From DASSBQ01 sp040981125 (lineage in GTDB: Bacteria > Nitrospirota > Nitrospiria > Nitrospirales > Nitrospiraceae), in the NCBI GenBank assembly GCA_040981125.1, contig JANRMQ010000013.1, forward strand, positions 53,438 through 117,437: a DNA stretch of 64,000 nucleotides, given 5' to 3'. Position numbers and translations under genes: made by a program. The number at the start of each line of letters is the position of its first letter. Positions within the stretch are counted from its first letter, which is position 1. Under the pieces are notes generated by a model, which was not told the DNA's origin, searched no databases, and saw only the letters and a list, made by a program, of their open reading frames with translations. Below, in pieces: positions 17,290 to 26,110 of this stretch.

Positions 17290-17973
17290 CTTTCGAGGCG
17301 ACCGCTTGCGAACACCGTCTTCGGTCATCCCGTCACACCGCTTGGTCCCTTATGGCTGGATAAACTTCTCAGCACCCTTTTCCATCTCAAAGGGCACTGC
17401 GTGAACGATTTCTGTCTGGTCGAGTACCTCGTCGCCTTGCTGAGCACCGACGAAACCCCCGCGCTGGATGGAACGCTCGGGAATGACATCCGATTGAAAC
17501 GAGATCTTTCACAGCTCGAACCGCTTCCTTCACCACATTCTTGTGCGCACGCGAAAGACCAGGAATAGCCGCCGGTATCACGGCTATTTACGAGTGAGGC
17601 TGCAGGACTATCGCGTGGCCATGCTGAGGACTATCGAAGAAGATGAGCAGGATCTCATCGATCAATTCGGCGCCCATGACATGATGGCGCGCCTCAGGGA
17701 TCGAGTGGTCAATCCCGATCGACATGCCGTCAGTCATAAACTTCTGGCTGGAATTCTCCGCGAAGGCGGCGTGAATCGCCGTTCCATTTGGCGGTCCCCG
17801 GATAACACTGAACTGCCTGACCTCGTGGCCGGCTTAAGCGCTTTGTGGAATCCATCCGCGATCCTCTCGTTGCAGCTCTTGTGGCTGATCATCTTTCTGT
17901 ACACGGGCCGCAGCACCGTCACGACCGCGGAGATTTCTTTTTCGGTACCGAAGGACCGCATTTGAGCCGGCGC
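17290..17973. other. About 680 bases without a recognisable intact gene
   Basis: Frames here are short, shifted and unlike known proteins. Pieces such as MLRTIEEDEQDLIDQFGAHD and VESIRDPLVAALVADHLSVHG on the plus strand look like fragments of real proteins, but they stop or shift. Between a broken HAD gene and a broken TPR gene this is best read as decayed coding sequence. Confidence 0.5.
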
Positions 17974-18705
17974 ATGTGCCGATGGTTGGTTGCCGCCGTC
18001 TGCCAGATCGGCCTCTTCATCGCCGCAACAGCCGCAACGACGACTTCTTCGGATCCTTCCGATCCTACTGAGTATCAGCGGGAACTCGAACAAGCTCTTC
18101 AAAGCGCCCGGACCGCCGCGCAGTCATCATCGGCGACCGCCCGCGACCTGCTCACGCTCGCGGAATCATACCTTGATGCCGGAGATGACTGTACTCGGAC
18201 CCGAAACAGCGACATGATGCCTAGGAACAGGGCGCGGAATCCGCACTGCGCGCGCTGGCGCTGAACAACCGTGACGCCGACGCGCATTTTCTCTATGCGG
18301 CCAATCACGGCAACGCGGTGCGCCTCGGGAACAATGCCCGAGCGCTCATGGAGTTACCGACGATCAAGAATCATGTGGCTCGGGCGATCGAATTGAATCC
18401 CGATCACGCCAGAGCGCTTCAGTTCATGGGAGGCTTGCTGGCCGAATTACCCTGGATTCTCGGCGGCCGTGGCGACGAGGCGGAACGGCTGTTGAAACGG
18501 GCGATCCACATCGATTCCGGCTATACCAATGCCCGGCTTGTACTGGCAAAACTCTACATAAGGCAGGACAGAATAGAACGAAGCGAGAAATCAACTTACG
18601 GCGTTACTGAATGCCCCCAATCCGCACTATGCCTTCGACTGGCGGCACAAGTTCAAATCGGAAGCAGAGCGGCTTTTGCAGTCTCTTGAACAACAGTCAC
18701 GGTGA
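17974..18705 (+). pseudogene. Frameshifted paralogue of the TPR protein
   Basis: The beginning (CRWLVAAVCQIGLFIAAT as a signal peptide, then RDLLTLAESYLDAGDD) is in one frame. The middle (DADAHFLYAANHGNAVRL, HVARAIELNPDHARALQFMG) is in a second, and the end (HYAFDWRHKFKSEAERLL) is in a third. Breaks fall near 18200 and 18590. Alignment with the intact protein at 13890-14621 is clear over its whole length (LYAAN, ARALELN-like, LP(W)xLGG). It is therefore a dead duplicate. Confidence 0.78.
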
Positions 18706-18783
18706 AGTCCGGGCTTCTCCGTTCCATCCGCTCCGGGACGGGATTCATTCCCTGGGCGCTACATCTGCGCACCGCACGCCCAC

Positions 18784-19473
18784 TTAGTCACCCTTTTGCA
18801 GTTTGTAGCCCACGCCGCGAACGGTGACAATGAACTGAGGGCTCGATGCGTCCGGTTCTATTTTGCGTCTCAATGAATGAATGTGGACGTCGAGCGCATG
18901 TTCCTCGATCGCATAATCTTTTCCCCAGACTCGATCCAATAATTCCTGCCGAGTGAAGACCACGCGGGGAGATAGGAGAAACTGTTTCAGAATCTCAAAT
19001 TCCCGCGGCGCCAGATCGACATCCCTGTCTCCGACCCGCACTTCATGCCGTCCCACGTCCAGAGAGAGATCTCCATATCTATACAACCCGGAAGATGAGC
19101 CCAGCCGCTCGTTGGTCCGCATGATGGCGCGAATGCGGGCGACAAGTTCCCGATGGCTTTGATTGCATAGGCAGGCGTCAAGTCCCTGGTCCAGCTGGGC
19201 CGCACATTGATCTTCGGCGCAAGCTGTTCCCAGCATCTGCACGGCGACGATGGGGATGAATCGAAGCTGAGCCTGCCGGCGCAGTCCGTTAAATGAGAGA
19301 TGCCGTCGATCCACGAGAATCACGGACGGAGGATTCCGTAAAGCTTGTTCCAAGCCCGCCTTCTCCTCTTTGGCCAGGATGACGTGATACCGGTATTCGC
19401 TGAACGCCTTGTGCAAAAACGCAGCAAGGGTTTCGTCCGGTGTCACAATGAGAATCGGCGTGCTCTCCAACAT
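18784..19473 (-). CDS. PhoB/OmpR-type response regulator with degenerate receiver
   Basis: The output domain (residues about 130-229) is a full winged helix: APREFEILKQFLLSPRVVF, ELLDRVWG, HALDVHIHSLRRKIEP, VRGVGYKL. In the receiver the phospho-acceptor Asp is present (VILVD, residue 55), but the usual acidic pair is TP, the Thr/Ser position is Gln (about 79) and the conserved Lys is Asn (about 104). Normal phosphorylation switching is therefore doubtful. It stands beside three pstS genes and is preceded by GTTAAC repeats, so a phosphate-regulon role is plausible. No sensor kinase gene is present in the window. Confidence 0.8.
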   Translation of the reverse strand: MLESTPILIVTPDETLAAFLHKAFSEYRYHVILAKEEKAGLEQALRNPPSVILVDRRHLSFNGLRRQAQLRFIPIVAVQMLGTACAEDQCAAQLDQGLDACLCNQSHRELVARIRAIMRTNERLGSSSGLYRYGDLSLDVGRHEVRVGDRDVDLAPREFEILKQFLLSPRVVFTRQELLDRVWGKDYAIEEHALDVHIHSLRRKIEPDASSPQFIVTVRGVGYKLQKGD

Positions 19474-19551
19474 CTCCGCCTCCGATTAGTGAAATATGAG
19501 ATATCGAGTACGTAGAGTATCGCGCGCCGGCGGCAGGCGCATGACCACATT

Positions 19552-19568
19552 GTTAACGCTTCGTTAAT
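19552..19568. promoter_or_regulatory. Candidate Pho box GTTAAC-N5-GTTAAT
   Basis: GTTAAC at 19552 and GTTAAT at 19563 are direct repeats with an 11-bp period, about 80 bases upstream of the minus-strand response-regulator start. Confidence 0.5.
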
Positions 19569-19741
19569 TCTCATGGAGTCGCGCAGCTTGAGATGATCCA
19601 TGCTTGCGGCGGCTTCCACCAATTCATAATCTTCCGTTCATGTCATGGACAATGCGCTGCGACAATTCGGCCGCCGCTTGGCGGTCTACCACCTGTGTGT
19701 TTCCGACCGCATTCAACTCCCACGATTCAACGCAGAAGAGA

Positions 19742-19758
19742 GTTAACGGAACCGTAAC
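19742..19758. promoter_or_regulatory. Candidate Pho box GTTAAC-N5-CGTAAC before pstS copy 1
   Basis: GTTAAC at 19742 and CGTAAC at 19753 repeat with an 11-bp period, about 125 bases before the first pstS gene. The arrangement matches the repeats before the other two pstS genes. Confidence 0.6.
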
Positions 19759-19883
19759 GCCGGTGCCATCATGTCGTGATACCGCTCCGCTAAACGATGG
19801 CGGCAGATCCTAAAGTGGGCATGATGAGACCTCGACGTAGAACACGGCCCAGCACCGTAACTCTCTAACCCAGGAGGCAGATG

Positions 19884-20915
19884 ATGAGATATACGATTCA
19901 GACATGTGCGATGCTAGGCTTCATCGGCATCGTAGCCTGCGCAGCTACGGTCAATGCTCAGGTCAAGCCGCCGGTAGATCCTGAGCTTCAGTCCTATACA
20001 AAAGCGGACGGTGTTGCCGGCCTCCTGACCGTAGCCGGATCGGAGACAATGAAACCGCTCACACATCGGTGGGAAAGCAAGCTCAGAGAACTGTATCCCA
20101 ATTTGACGATTCAAGTGCAAGGCATCGGATCTGAAACGGGCCCGCCCGCCCTTTTGGAAGGCAAGGCTCAAATCGCCACCATGTCGCGACGGATGACGCC
20201 AAAGGAAATCGAGGCCTTCACCAAGCGCTTCGGTTACGAACCAACCGAAGTTGCGGTAGCGGGGGACGCGTTGGCCGTGTACGTTCATCGTGACAACCCC
20301 ATCTCGGGGATCACCCTGCAGGAACTAGATGCCATGTTTTGCAAGGAACGCCGCCGTGGTCATGGAGAAGATCTGACCAGTTGGTCGCAATTAGGCCTGA
20401 CCGGAGACTGGGATGTGGCGTTCATCAAGCTTCTCGGCAGAAATCACGCCTCCGGCACGGCGACCTTTTTTCGCGAACACGTGTGCGCAAACGGCGAACT
20501 CAAGGACAATATGACAATCGAGCCGGGCTCCGCCTCCGTGGTTGTCGGGGTGAAGAAGGATCGGTATGCAGTCGGATTCAGCGGCATCGGTTATCGAACA
20601 TCAAGTATCAGACCCATTCCGCTAGCAGTCGAAAAAGGCAAGCCGTTTGTCGAGCCGACCTTCGAAGCCTGCATCGACGCCAGTTATCCACTGCGGCGTC
20701 ATCTGTATCTTTACGTCAATAAGGCGCCCAAGACCGCGATACCTCCGGCCATCGCTGAATTCGTGAAATATGCCGTGAGCCGGGATGGGCAGCAGATCGT
20801 GGTGCGGGAAGGATTTTTCTCCCTGCCCACTGCGGAACTCAACCAACACTTTGCCGCTTGGTCTCAACCGCTTCGGGCCGCCACAGGCCTACATCCGATT
20901 CCGGCCCGCAACTGA
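19884..20915 (+). CDS. pstS: Phosphate-binding protein PstS, paralogue 1
   Basis: A signal peptide (MLGFIGIVACAATVNA) is followed by the PstS ligand-binding fold. Landmarks are VAGSETMKPLTHRW (phosphate-binding Ser/Thr loop), GSETGPPALLEGKA, ALAVYVHRDNPI, LLGRNHASGTATFFREHV and AVGFSGIGYRTSSI. The mature protein is periplasmic and delivers phosphate to PstC/PstA. ATG 19884 is favoured over 19881 because AGGAGG at 19872-19877 then has normal spacing. It has no permease of its own here and is followed by a strong terminator before a lipoprotein gene. Confidence 0.9.
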   Translation: MRYTIQTCAMLGFIGIVACAATVNAQVKPPVDPELQSYTKADGVAGLLTVAGSETMKPLTHRWESKLRELYPNLTIQVQGIGSETGPPALLEGKAQIATMSRRMTPKEIEAFTKRFGYEPTEVAVAGDALAVYVHRDNPISGITLQELDAMFCKERRRGHGEDLTSWSQLGLTGDWDVAFIKLLGRNHASGTATFFREHVCANGELKDNMTIEPGSASVVVGVKKDRYAVGFSGIGYRTSSIRPIPLAVEKGKPFVEPTFEACIDASYPLRRHLYLYVNKAPKTAIPPAIAEFVKYAVSRDGQQIVVREGFFSLPTAELNQHFAAWSQPLRAATGLHPIPARN

Positions 20916-20939
20916 ACCGGAAATGCGCAGTCCCTCAGG

Positions 20940-20968
20940 CGCGCCGCTCAAACCGAGCGGCGCGTTTT
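20940..20968 (+). terminator. Rho-independent terminator after pstS copy 1
   Basis: A perfect 10-bp stem (CGCGCCGCTC pairing with GAGCGGCGCG) with a five-base loop is followed directly by TTTTC. It lies between pstS and the lipoprotein gene, so it would terminate or attenuate pstS transcripts. Confidence 0.8.
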
Positions 20969-21014
20969 CATTTGCTCAAAAGGCTGTGCTACAGTCCGAC
21001 TCCAAGGAGAACGT

Positions 21015-21731
21015 ATGCTTGCGACCCGCTTTGCAGCGCTGTGTGGCCTCATCCTCCTCTTCCATCTCACCGCCTGCCAAAGCCGGCAGTTTCCGACCAT
21101 GACCCTCTATGAAAGCCCCACGAGCTTTGTCCGACTCGAAGCGGATCCGACCGTGCGGAATGCGAGCCACTCGCATCCGGTCAGCATGACGGAGGAAGAA
21201 ATGGCGGCAGTCCTGTCCGGCATCATGATCGATGAACCGCCTCGCCTCCTCTCTTTCCTGGATAAGGACAAAGAGCCTCCACGCCATCCGGCCTTCACTG
21301 AAGCGGAGGTTCAATTTTTCGCTCCATTGCTCGCAGTAGGGTTGCTGCAAGCGACCCCCGAGGAGGTCGTCACCTTCTATCAGACACGCCAGGAGACGGC
21401 GATCATCCGAAAAGTGACTTCAGGAGGACTGTTTGTGGATGGAGAGGAGATGCACATCGTGCTGAGCAACTATCGTTCACCCACGCATTACATGGCCGAT
21501 CCCGGCGTCGATGATACGACGGACGATCGCCTCACGCCCATGCGCTCGATTGCCCCGCAACAAGCCGGGCTGGACTTCGAACCGTCCCACGCCATCGCTC
21601 CTTCTCATAAGAATTGGCTTTCTACACTGTTTTCAACTGATCGCCGTGAACTGGTCGTTCTGTATAGAAAAGTGGCGCCGGCAAAAGCCGGCCCCCCCCA
21701 TGCGGCAGATCACGATCTGACGAAAGATTAG
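21015..21731 (+). CDS. Lipoprotein of unknown family, paralogue 1
   Basis: The lipobox LTAC follows a signal peptide (MLATRFAALCGLILLFH). The 238-residue protein shares a layout with the lipoprotein at 26111-27064: HPVSMTEEEMAAVLSGI against HPIDIPPEKMALMLSAI, then a phenylalanine/proline-rich middle, then GGLFVDGEEMHIVLSNY against GSLFIRDSYLHVVITDH, and a C-terminal FEPSHAIAPS-like strand. I do not recognise the family. Both copies sit beside a pstS and a porin gene, so they may be envelope accessories of phosphate uptake. AAGGAG precedes the ATG. Confidence 0.72.
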   Translation: MLATRFAALCGLILLFHLTACQSRQFPTMTLYESPTSFVRLEADPTVRNASHSHPVSMTEEEMAAVLSGIMIDEPPRLLSFLDKDKEPPRHPAFTEAEVQFFAPLLAVGLLQATPEEVVTFYQTRQETAIIRKVTSGGLFVDGEEMHIVLSNYRSPTHYMADPGVDDTTDDRLTPMRSIAPQQAGLDFEPSHAIAPSHKNWLSTLFSTDRRELVVLYRKVAPAKAGPPHAADHDLTKD

Positions 21732-21768
21732 AGCAGCTCACAGGCCGCGATGATCCGCTGCCTTGGTT

Positions 21769-23127
21769 CTAGAAATTCCACTGCAGTTGAAATCTAATCA
21801 AGTTGCCATAGTTCTCCGAATACGGGTTCTGACCGGTGGCCTGAGAGGAGGTTCGTTGAGTGAACGTGTACTCGGCGACCAGTTCGATCGCTCTGTTAAC
21901 TTGATACTCAATGCCTAACTCCAACTCGCGGACGACATTGCGCGGCGCATTGGCCTCATGCTTCTTCCCGCCGTAGTACTCTTGATAACGGACAAAGGGA
22001 AGGATGTTCAGGCAATATTTCGCGCACTTGTAATTGTACATCGCCTGGACATAGCCGCCGTACAGATGGCTCTTGTCAATCCGTCGTCGATCGTTGCTGA
22101 GTTCAGGTCCTTCGCCAAAAGTATATTCGGCTTGTAGCCCGAAGGGCTGAGGATAAAGGACAAAATACGCCCCTACTCGTTGGTCCCGGATATTGTTATC
22201 TCCTGCCGGAACCACGGGCGCGCCGCCTCCGGCCGGGACGATCGGCGCTTTTGTCACAAAGTACATTCCACGGTAGGCGCTCGCACCCACCTCAAGAATC
22301 TGTCCGTTGGCAAATTCATGCGGGTAGGCGGCTTTGACGATGATGTGTTTGTCGTCGTTCCGCTCCGGTTGGTTGGCCGTTTGGCCGTTGTACACGCCGA
22401 CGCCCAACATACCGTAGTCGCCGGACCCCTTTAGGCCGCTGTCAACCAGTCGGCGAAACCGTTCACGAATATACGTCGGGGCATAGTACAGAAAGAAGCC
22501 GATGTCACGCTCATTCGAGACGGCGCTGTTCAACGCGTCGTTTCGATCCAGCGCCAGACGATTTTGACTCGATTGGAGATTCTCAAATCCATACGGGACC
22601 TTGGATTGACCCGCACGGATGCGCCACTCCTTGTCCTTTGTCAGAAAGAAGTCCGCATACCAGTCCCTCAATTGAGCAACATTACCGGAACCGCCGATCG
22701 TCGACGCGAAGTCCGGTTGGATATAGACAAACAGCCGCTCATGGATTTCGCCGCTCAAGATGACGCGTGCACGCCGTAGGAAAAACCCCTGGTTGTCGCC
22801 GATCGACTTATCGCCCTGATCGCTCAGCAAATATCCGTTCGGGTTGCCTAGACGGTTGTACCGCATTTGGGCGTATCCACGAACGCTAATCTTCTCGTAC
22901 CATTTCGCCTTCACCGGTGTGTCTCCCACACCACGGCTTTCTTCAAAGACTTTTGCTTCGCGCTTCTCCTCCTCCGCTTTCAGTTCCACCCATTCATCAA
23001 TCGTCATCTGCCCCTTTTCCAGCATGAGATCCTCGAGTGTTCCACCGAATGCCCAGCCGGGGCTCGTGAGAGCAATTGCCATCATCGCGCATACTTTAAT
23101 TCCGCACCGGAACAGATCTCGCCCCAT
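21769..23127 (-). CDS. Outer-membrane porin, phosphate-selective OprP/OprO-like
   Basis: The 452-residue protein has a signal peptide, then LEDLMLEKGQMTIDEWVELKAEEE, a short charged helix also present in the porin at 28021. The rest is beta-barrel sequence ending in aromatic Phe (IRFQLQWNF), the classic C-terminal barrel signal. Barrel strands include SVRGYAQMRYNRLG and FLRRARVILSGEI, as in the OprP/OprO family. It would admit phosphate or polyphosphate into the periplasm. A GGGAGG site precedes the ATG, and an 11-bp-phased repeat array lies 55-95 bases upstream. It is convergent with lipoprotein paralogue 1. Confidence 0.83.
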   Translation of the reverse strand: MGRDLFRCGIKVCAMMAIALTSPGWAFGGTLEDLMLEKGQMTIDEWVELKAEEEKREAKVFEESRGVGDTPVKAKWYEKISVRGYAQMRYNRLGNPNGYLLSDQGDKSIGDNQGFFLRRARVILSGEIHERLFVYIQPDFASTIGGSGNVAQLRDWYADFFLTKDKEWRIRAGQSKVPYGFENLQSSQNRLALDRNDALNSAVSNERDIGFFLYYAPTYIRERFRRLVDSGLKGSGDYGMLGVGVYNGQTANQPERNDDKHIIVKAAYPHEFANGQILEVGASAYRGMYFVTKAPIVPAGGGAPVVPAGDNNIRDQRVGAYFVLYPQPFGLQAEYTFGEGPELSNDRRRIDKSHLYGGYVQAMYNYKCAKYCLNILPFVRYQEYYGGKKHEANAPRNVVRELELGIEYQVNRAIELVAEYTFTQRTSSQATGQNPYSENYGNLIRFQLQWNF

Positions 23128-23182
23128 TGGTACCCTCCCGCTTGGTTATCGCCGTGGTTGCGCGGGAAGGTAGTGACGCTGC

Positions 23183-23221
23183 GTTACGCGATGATTACGT
23201 AGGGCTGTGGCTGTCGTTAAT
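23183..23221. promoter_or_regulatory. Candidate Pho box array upstream of porin 1
   Basis: GTTACG (23183), ATTACG (23194) and GTTAAT (23216) lie on one 11-bp register, with one weak unit between. The array is just upstream of the porin gene on the minus strand. Confidence 0.45.
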
Positions 23222-23514
23222 TGTGACGGGTCGGAACGTAGATACTGCGGAATGGCGCGGATCGTGAAAGCTGAACGCAATTGCAGTTCCGCGCGATGCC
23301 TAGCGGTTCAGCTGCCGCGTCGCCGCAACCTCATGCCATCTTGGCTGAGTTACGAAGGCTGAGTTTCACAGCGCTTTCCAACAACGTAATCCATGTAGAT
23401 GGCCTGTCGGTTAGATCACGCCACTCGGACAATTCTGAACCTCTGAGAATGGCAGCTTCTCGATAACCACTCAGGTTGATGGGCCGACGATGGACGTGCC
23501 GTAGGTGAGGAAGT
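23222..23514. other. About 290 bases with no recognisable feature
   Basis: No frame here has a plausible start, ribosome site or familiar protein pattern. It may hold regulatory sequence or decayed DNA. Confidence 0.4.
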
Positions 23515-23739
23515 TCATCGTTGATGTGCGGGTGGCCGAGAGGATGCAGTGCCGGTCAAGGCGGGCGTGGCTTCGTCGATGCGAGTTTCTGTGAGAGGCT
23601 GTCTGGTCGGTCGCTCGCACCACCGCAGAGGCCGTATCAATGTTCCTAACACTGCAATCGCACAGAATAGCGCCAGCATAACGAAGATCGCCGCCAAGAC
23701 GAATCCGCCTTTGAGATCATGCGTGGAAAGGGACACCAT
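23515..23739 (-). CDS. Small single-helix membrane protein, unknown
   Basis: Starting at ATG 23739 the 74-residue product is MVSLSTHDLKGGFVLA followed by a strong membrane helix (IFVMLALFCAIAVLGTLI) and a basic, proline-rich tail. GGAGG lies eight bases before the ATG. A GTG at 23745 is an alternative start. No family is recognised. Confidence 0.45.
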   Translation of the reverse strand: MVSLSTHDLKGGFVLAAIFVMLALFCAIAVLGTLIRPLRWCERPTRQPLTETRIDEATPALTGTASSRPPAHQR

Positions 23740-23961
23740 GTTCACTACCTCCGGCTATCCTTAGAGTCGGCCAACTTCGTAAGCTCCTATCCCAATGAGT
23801 CGAATCAGGACCCCTCATGCCTCGGGGCTCTTCCATGCCCGCCAAGCATATCATGGTCACTATGGAATCCAATTACGAGCGGATTCAAACTCAGTTAAGG
23901 CAGGTAAAAGATGAACGCATGGTTACTTTACAGGCGGAGACCTATCGCTGAACTAGACGGA

Positions 23962-23978
23962 TTTTACCATTCATTAAC
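23962..23978. promoter_or_regulatory. Candidate Pho box TTTTAC-N5-ATTAAC
   Basis: TTTTAC at 23962 and ATTAAC at 23973 share the 11-bp period and lie about 100 bases upstream of the small gene at 24079. Confidence 0.4.
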
Positions 23979-24078
23979 TTGAAGATGATCCCGTAGTTAT
24001 CCGGTGAGAGTAAACCTAGCAGCATTACGCTGGTTCCACATTTTCCACCGGCCCGGATAGCGAGTACGGAGGTGTCCC

Positions 24079-24321
24079 ATGGGAATTCAGGTCCAAGAGA
24101 CCCAAGCCAATGAAGCCATGGTCCTGGAACTCCTCAGCCATGAGCGGTCCATTAGTCTGGAAGCTGTCGTTGACCTACTTCCCCAAATGAGCTGGAACCA
24201 GGTGTTTCAATGTGTGGATTCATTAAATCGCCGTGGAGAGATCGTCCTGCTGCGTCGCGGGTTCGATTATGAAATCGCCCGGAGCTCGACCAAGCAGCAT
24301 GGCACACCATGTTCCGTCTGA
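24079..24321 (+). CDS. Small winged-helix-like protein
   Basis: The 80-residue product (VLELLSHERSISLEAVVDLL, WNQVFQCVDSLNRRGEIVLL, RRGFDYEIA) reads as a compact helix-turn-helix with a wing, as in small DNA-binding proteins. A GGAGG ribosome site is eight bases before the ATG. No regulatory target is apparent apart from the neighbouring phosphate genes. The assignment is by pattern only. Confidence 0.6.
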   Translation: MGIQVQETQANEAMVLELLSHERSISLEAVVDLLPQMSWNQVFQCVDSLNRRGEIVLLRRGFDYEIARSSTKQHGTPCSV

Positions 24322-24442
24322 TTGCTTCCAGCATCGATCCGCCGAGCGCATGACCCCCACCGCCTGCCGCAGAAGCCATGAGTAGAACTTCCGGCACAAA
24401 ATGGACTCTTGGCTGAGCGCACATTCCAGCACTAGAATAGCT

Positions 24443-24548
24443 GGTAGTGAGCCAGTCTGCCATCAGAAGCACTGAAGCCTGTCACCTTGATCGAGAAGTG
24501 AATGCCCGCCTTCGCGGGCATGACGCCAGAGGAAATTGACTCACTACC
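24443..24548. mobile_element. MITE-like element, copy 2 (106 bp)
   Basis: Ends are GGTAGTGAGCCAGT and a complementary ACTCACTACC. The interior includes GCCATCAGAAGCACTGAAGC and the palindrome GCCCGCCTTCGCGGGC. It aligns with the reverse complement of 13711-13840 over most of its length, but is about 24 bases shorter. It carries no coding sequence. Confidence 0.65.
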
Positions 24549-24567
24549 GGATAACTACAGATTGGAA

Positions 24568-24606
24568 CCGGCCATGATCCTCGCATATGAGGAGAATGCC
24601 GGCCGG
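24568..24606. repeat. Imperfect long hairpin between MITE copy 2 and pstS copy 2
   Basis: CCGGCCAT and TCCTC on the left pair with GAGGA and ATGCCGG on the right around a short loop, with one or two bulges. It may be a terminator or structured leader; no T-tract follows immediately. Confidence 0.35.
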
Positions 24607-24826
24607 GGCGTTCGGCATGTTTAGGCTTTCTTCTTTTGTCCAACTACCGTTCGAAATCCGTACCCCCTCCCGTGCATTCAGCTATGCGATTGTAACGTCG
24701 GAGAATAGGCCACAACACTATGCCTCCTATCGCAACGTGTGTGTTTGAGATAGTTCAAGTTTATGTTAATTCACATCACGCGAACGGGTATTGGTGGGAC
24801 CTCGTGCTCATCGCGGCCGGCCTTTT

Positions 24827-24865
24827 TGTAACCGCTACAACAGAGAAAGTTAACAGTCCTGTAAC
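24827..24865. promoter_or_regulatory. Candidate Pho box array before pstS copy 2
   Basis: TGTAAC (24827), GTTAAC (24849) and TGTAAC (24860) lie on one 11-bp register, with one weak unit at 24838. The array ends about 70 bases before the second pstS gene. Confidence 0.6.
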
Positions 24866-24934
24866 AAGGCCGTGTTCTTTTTGCAATCCGACCGAGTTAT
24901 CTTGGACCGCATAACCTTCCCAATGAGGATCAAT

Positions 24935-26050
24935 ATGGCGAGTTCTGGACGACCTCAAAAACGGCACTTCTTACGATCGGCCACAAGGGGTGGCTGGACA
25001 TTGGCCTGCCTACTTGTATTTCTGGCAGGCGGCTTCGGTTCTGTCCAGGCTGAACAAAGCGGACCGTTTGCCGGCTTGACGGTTGATCCCGCTCTGAAAC
25101 GATATAGTGCCGCGGCTCACGTGAGCGGGGGGTTTAAAATCCATGGATCCGACACGATGCATGGCCTGATGCGGCGGCTTGTGCTGGAGTTTCAATCTCG
25201 CCAACCCAAGGTGGCGATCGATCTCCGATCCGGCGGATCGACCAAGGGCATCGCTGAGTTCTTGGAGGCCCCCCAACCGGGTCGCATCGTCGTAAATGAA
25301 GAACGAGCCAAGCAGGCGCTGCTGGTGAGCAGCTCCCGAGAACTCTTGGATTCCGAAATCAAGCGATTCTCGTCGCAACGAGGCTATGAACCCCTCGCGA
25401 TCCCCATCGCGGTCGATGCCGTCGCCTTGTATGTCCATAAAGATAATCCCCTGCCGGGGCTGACGCTGGATCAAGTAGACGCCGCCTTTTCAACCACGCA
25501 CCACCGTGGATACAAACAAGACATCACGACCTGGGGCGATTTACGACTGACCGGCGGCTGGGAGAAGGCGGAAATCCGATTGTATGGACGGGACCGCAAG
25601 TCCGGCACACGAGCGTTCTTTCAGGAACATGTCCTGGCAGGCGGCGACTTCAAGCCCTCGTTGCAGGACGAACCCGGCGCAGCCTCGGTTATCCTGGCCA
25701 TGAGCCGGGACCAATTAAGCCTCGGCTATAGCGGGATCGGTTTGCAGGCCTCCAGTGTCCGCATCGTGCCGCTGGCCGAAATTGAGGGCATGCCGTTCAT
25801 TATTCCATCAGCCGCGACGGTCGCGGACCAGACCTATCCCCTTCGACGCTTGCTCTATCTCTATCTCGACAAGGCGCCCGGCACCGCCCTGCCGCAGCCG
25901 GTACAAGAATTCGTCAACTTCCTGCAGAGCCGGGAAGGCCAGGAAACGGTCGTCAAAGCGGGCTTTTATCCATTGCCGATCGACCAGGTGGAACAGATCT
26001 CGGTGGCTTTGGGATCCCTGTCTTCTACGGGCGCTTCGTCCAAGCAATAG
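24935..26050 (+). CDS. pstS: Phosphate-binding protein PstS, paralogue 2
   Basis: The 371-residue protein has a signal region (TLACLLVFLAGGFGSVQA) and the PstS landmarks FKIHGSDTMHGLMRRLV, IDLRSGGSTKGIAEFL, ALYVHKDNPLPGLTL, LYGRDRKSGTRAFFQEHV and SLGYSGIGLQASSV, so it is a periplasmic phosphate-binding protein. ATG 24935 follows a TGAGGA site. The glycine-threonine loop differs from copies 1 and 3 (GSDTM against GSETM and GSDTL), which could tune affinity. It is convergent with the lipoprotein operon at 26111. Confidence 0.9.
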   Translation: MASSGRPQKRHFLRSATRGGWTLACLLVFLAGGFGSVQAEQSGPFAGLTVDPALKRYSAAAHVSGGFKIHGSDTMHGLMRRLVLEFQSRQPKVAIDLRSGGSTKGIAEFLEAPQPGRIVVNEERAKQALLVSSSRELLDSEIKRFSSQRGYEPLAIPIAVDAVALYVHKDNPLPGLTLDQVDAAFSTTHHRGYKQDITTWGDLRLTGGWEKAEIRLYGRDRKSGTRAFFQEHVLAGGDFKPSLQDEPGAASVILAMSRDQLSLGYSGIGLQASSVRIVPLAEIEGMPFIIPSAATVADQTYPLRRLLYLYLDKAPGTALPQPVQEFVNFLQSREGQETVVKAGFYPLPIDQVEQISVALGSLSSTGASSKQ

Positions 26051-26110
26051 CGACGAGCAGTCACGGTCGGACGGACCGGACCGGTCGCCGACACCCAGGC
26101 AGGCCGGCAC

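Noticed and set aside
19604..19813. A 69-codon frame between the regulator and pstS 1
   Set aside because: It overlaps the candidate Pho box and promoter region and has no ribosome site.
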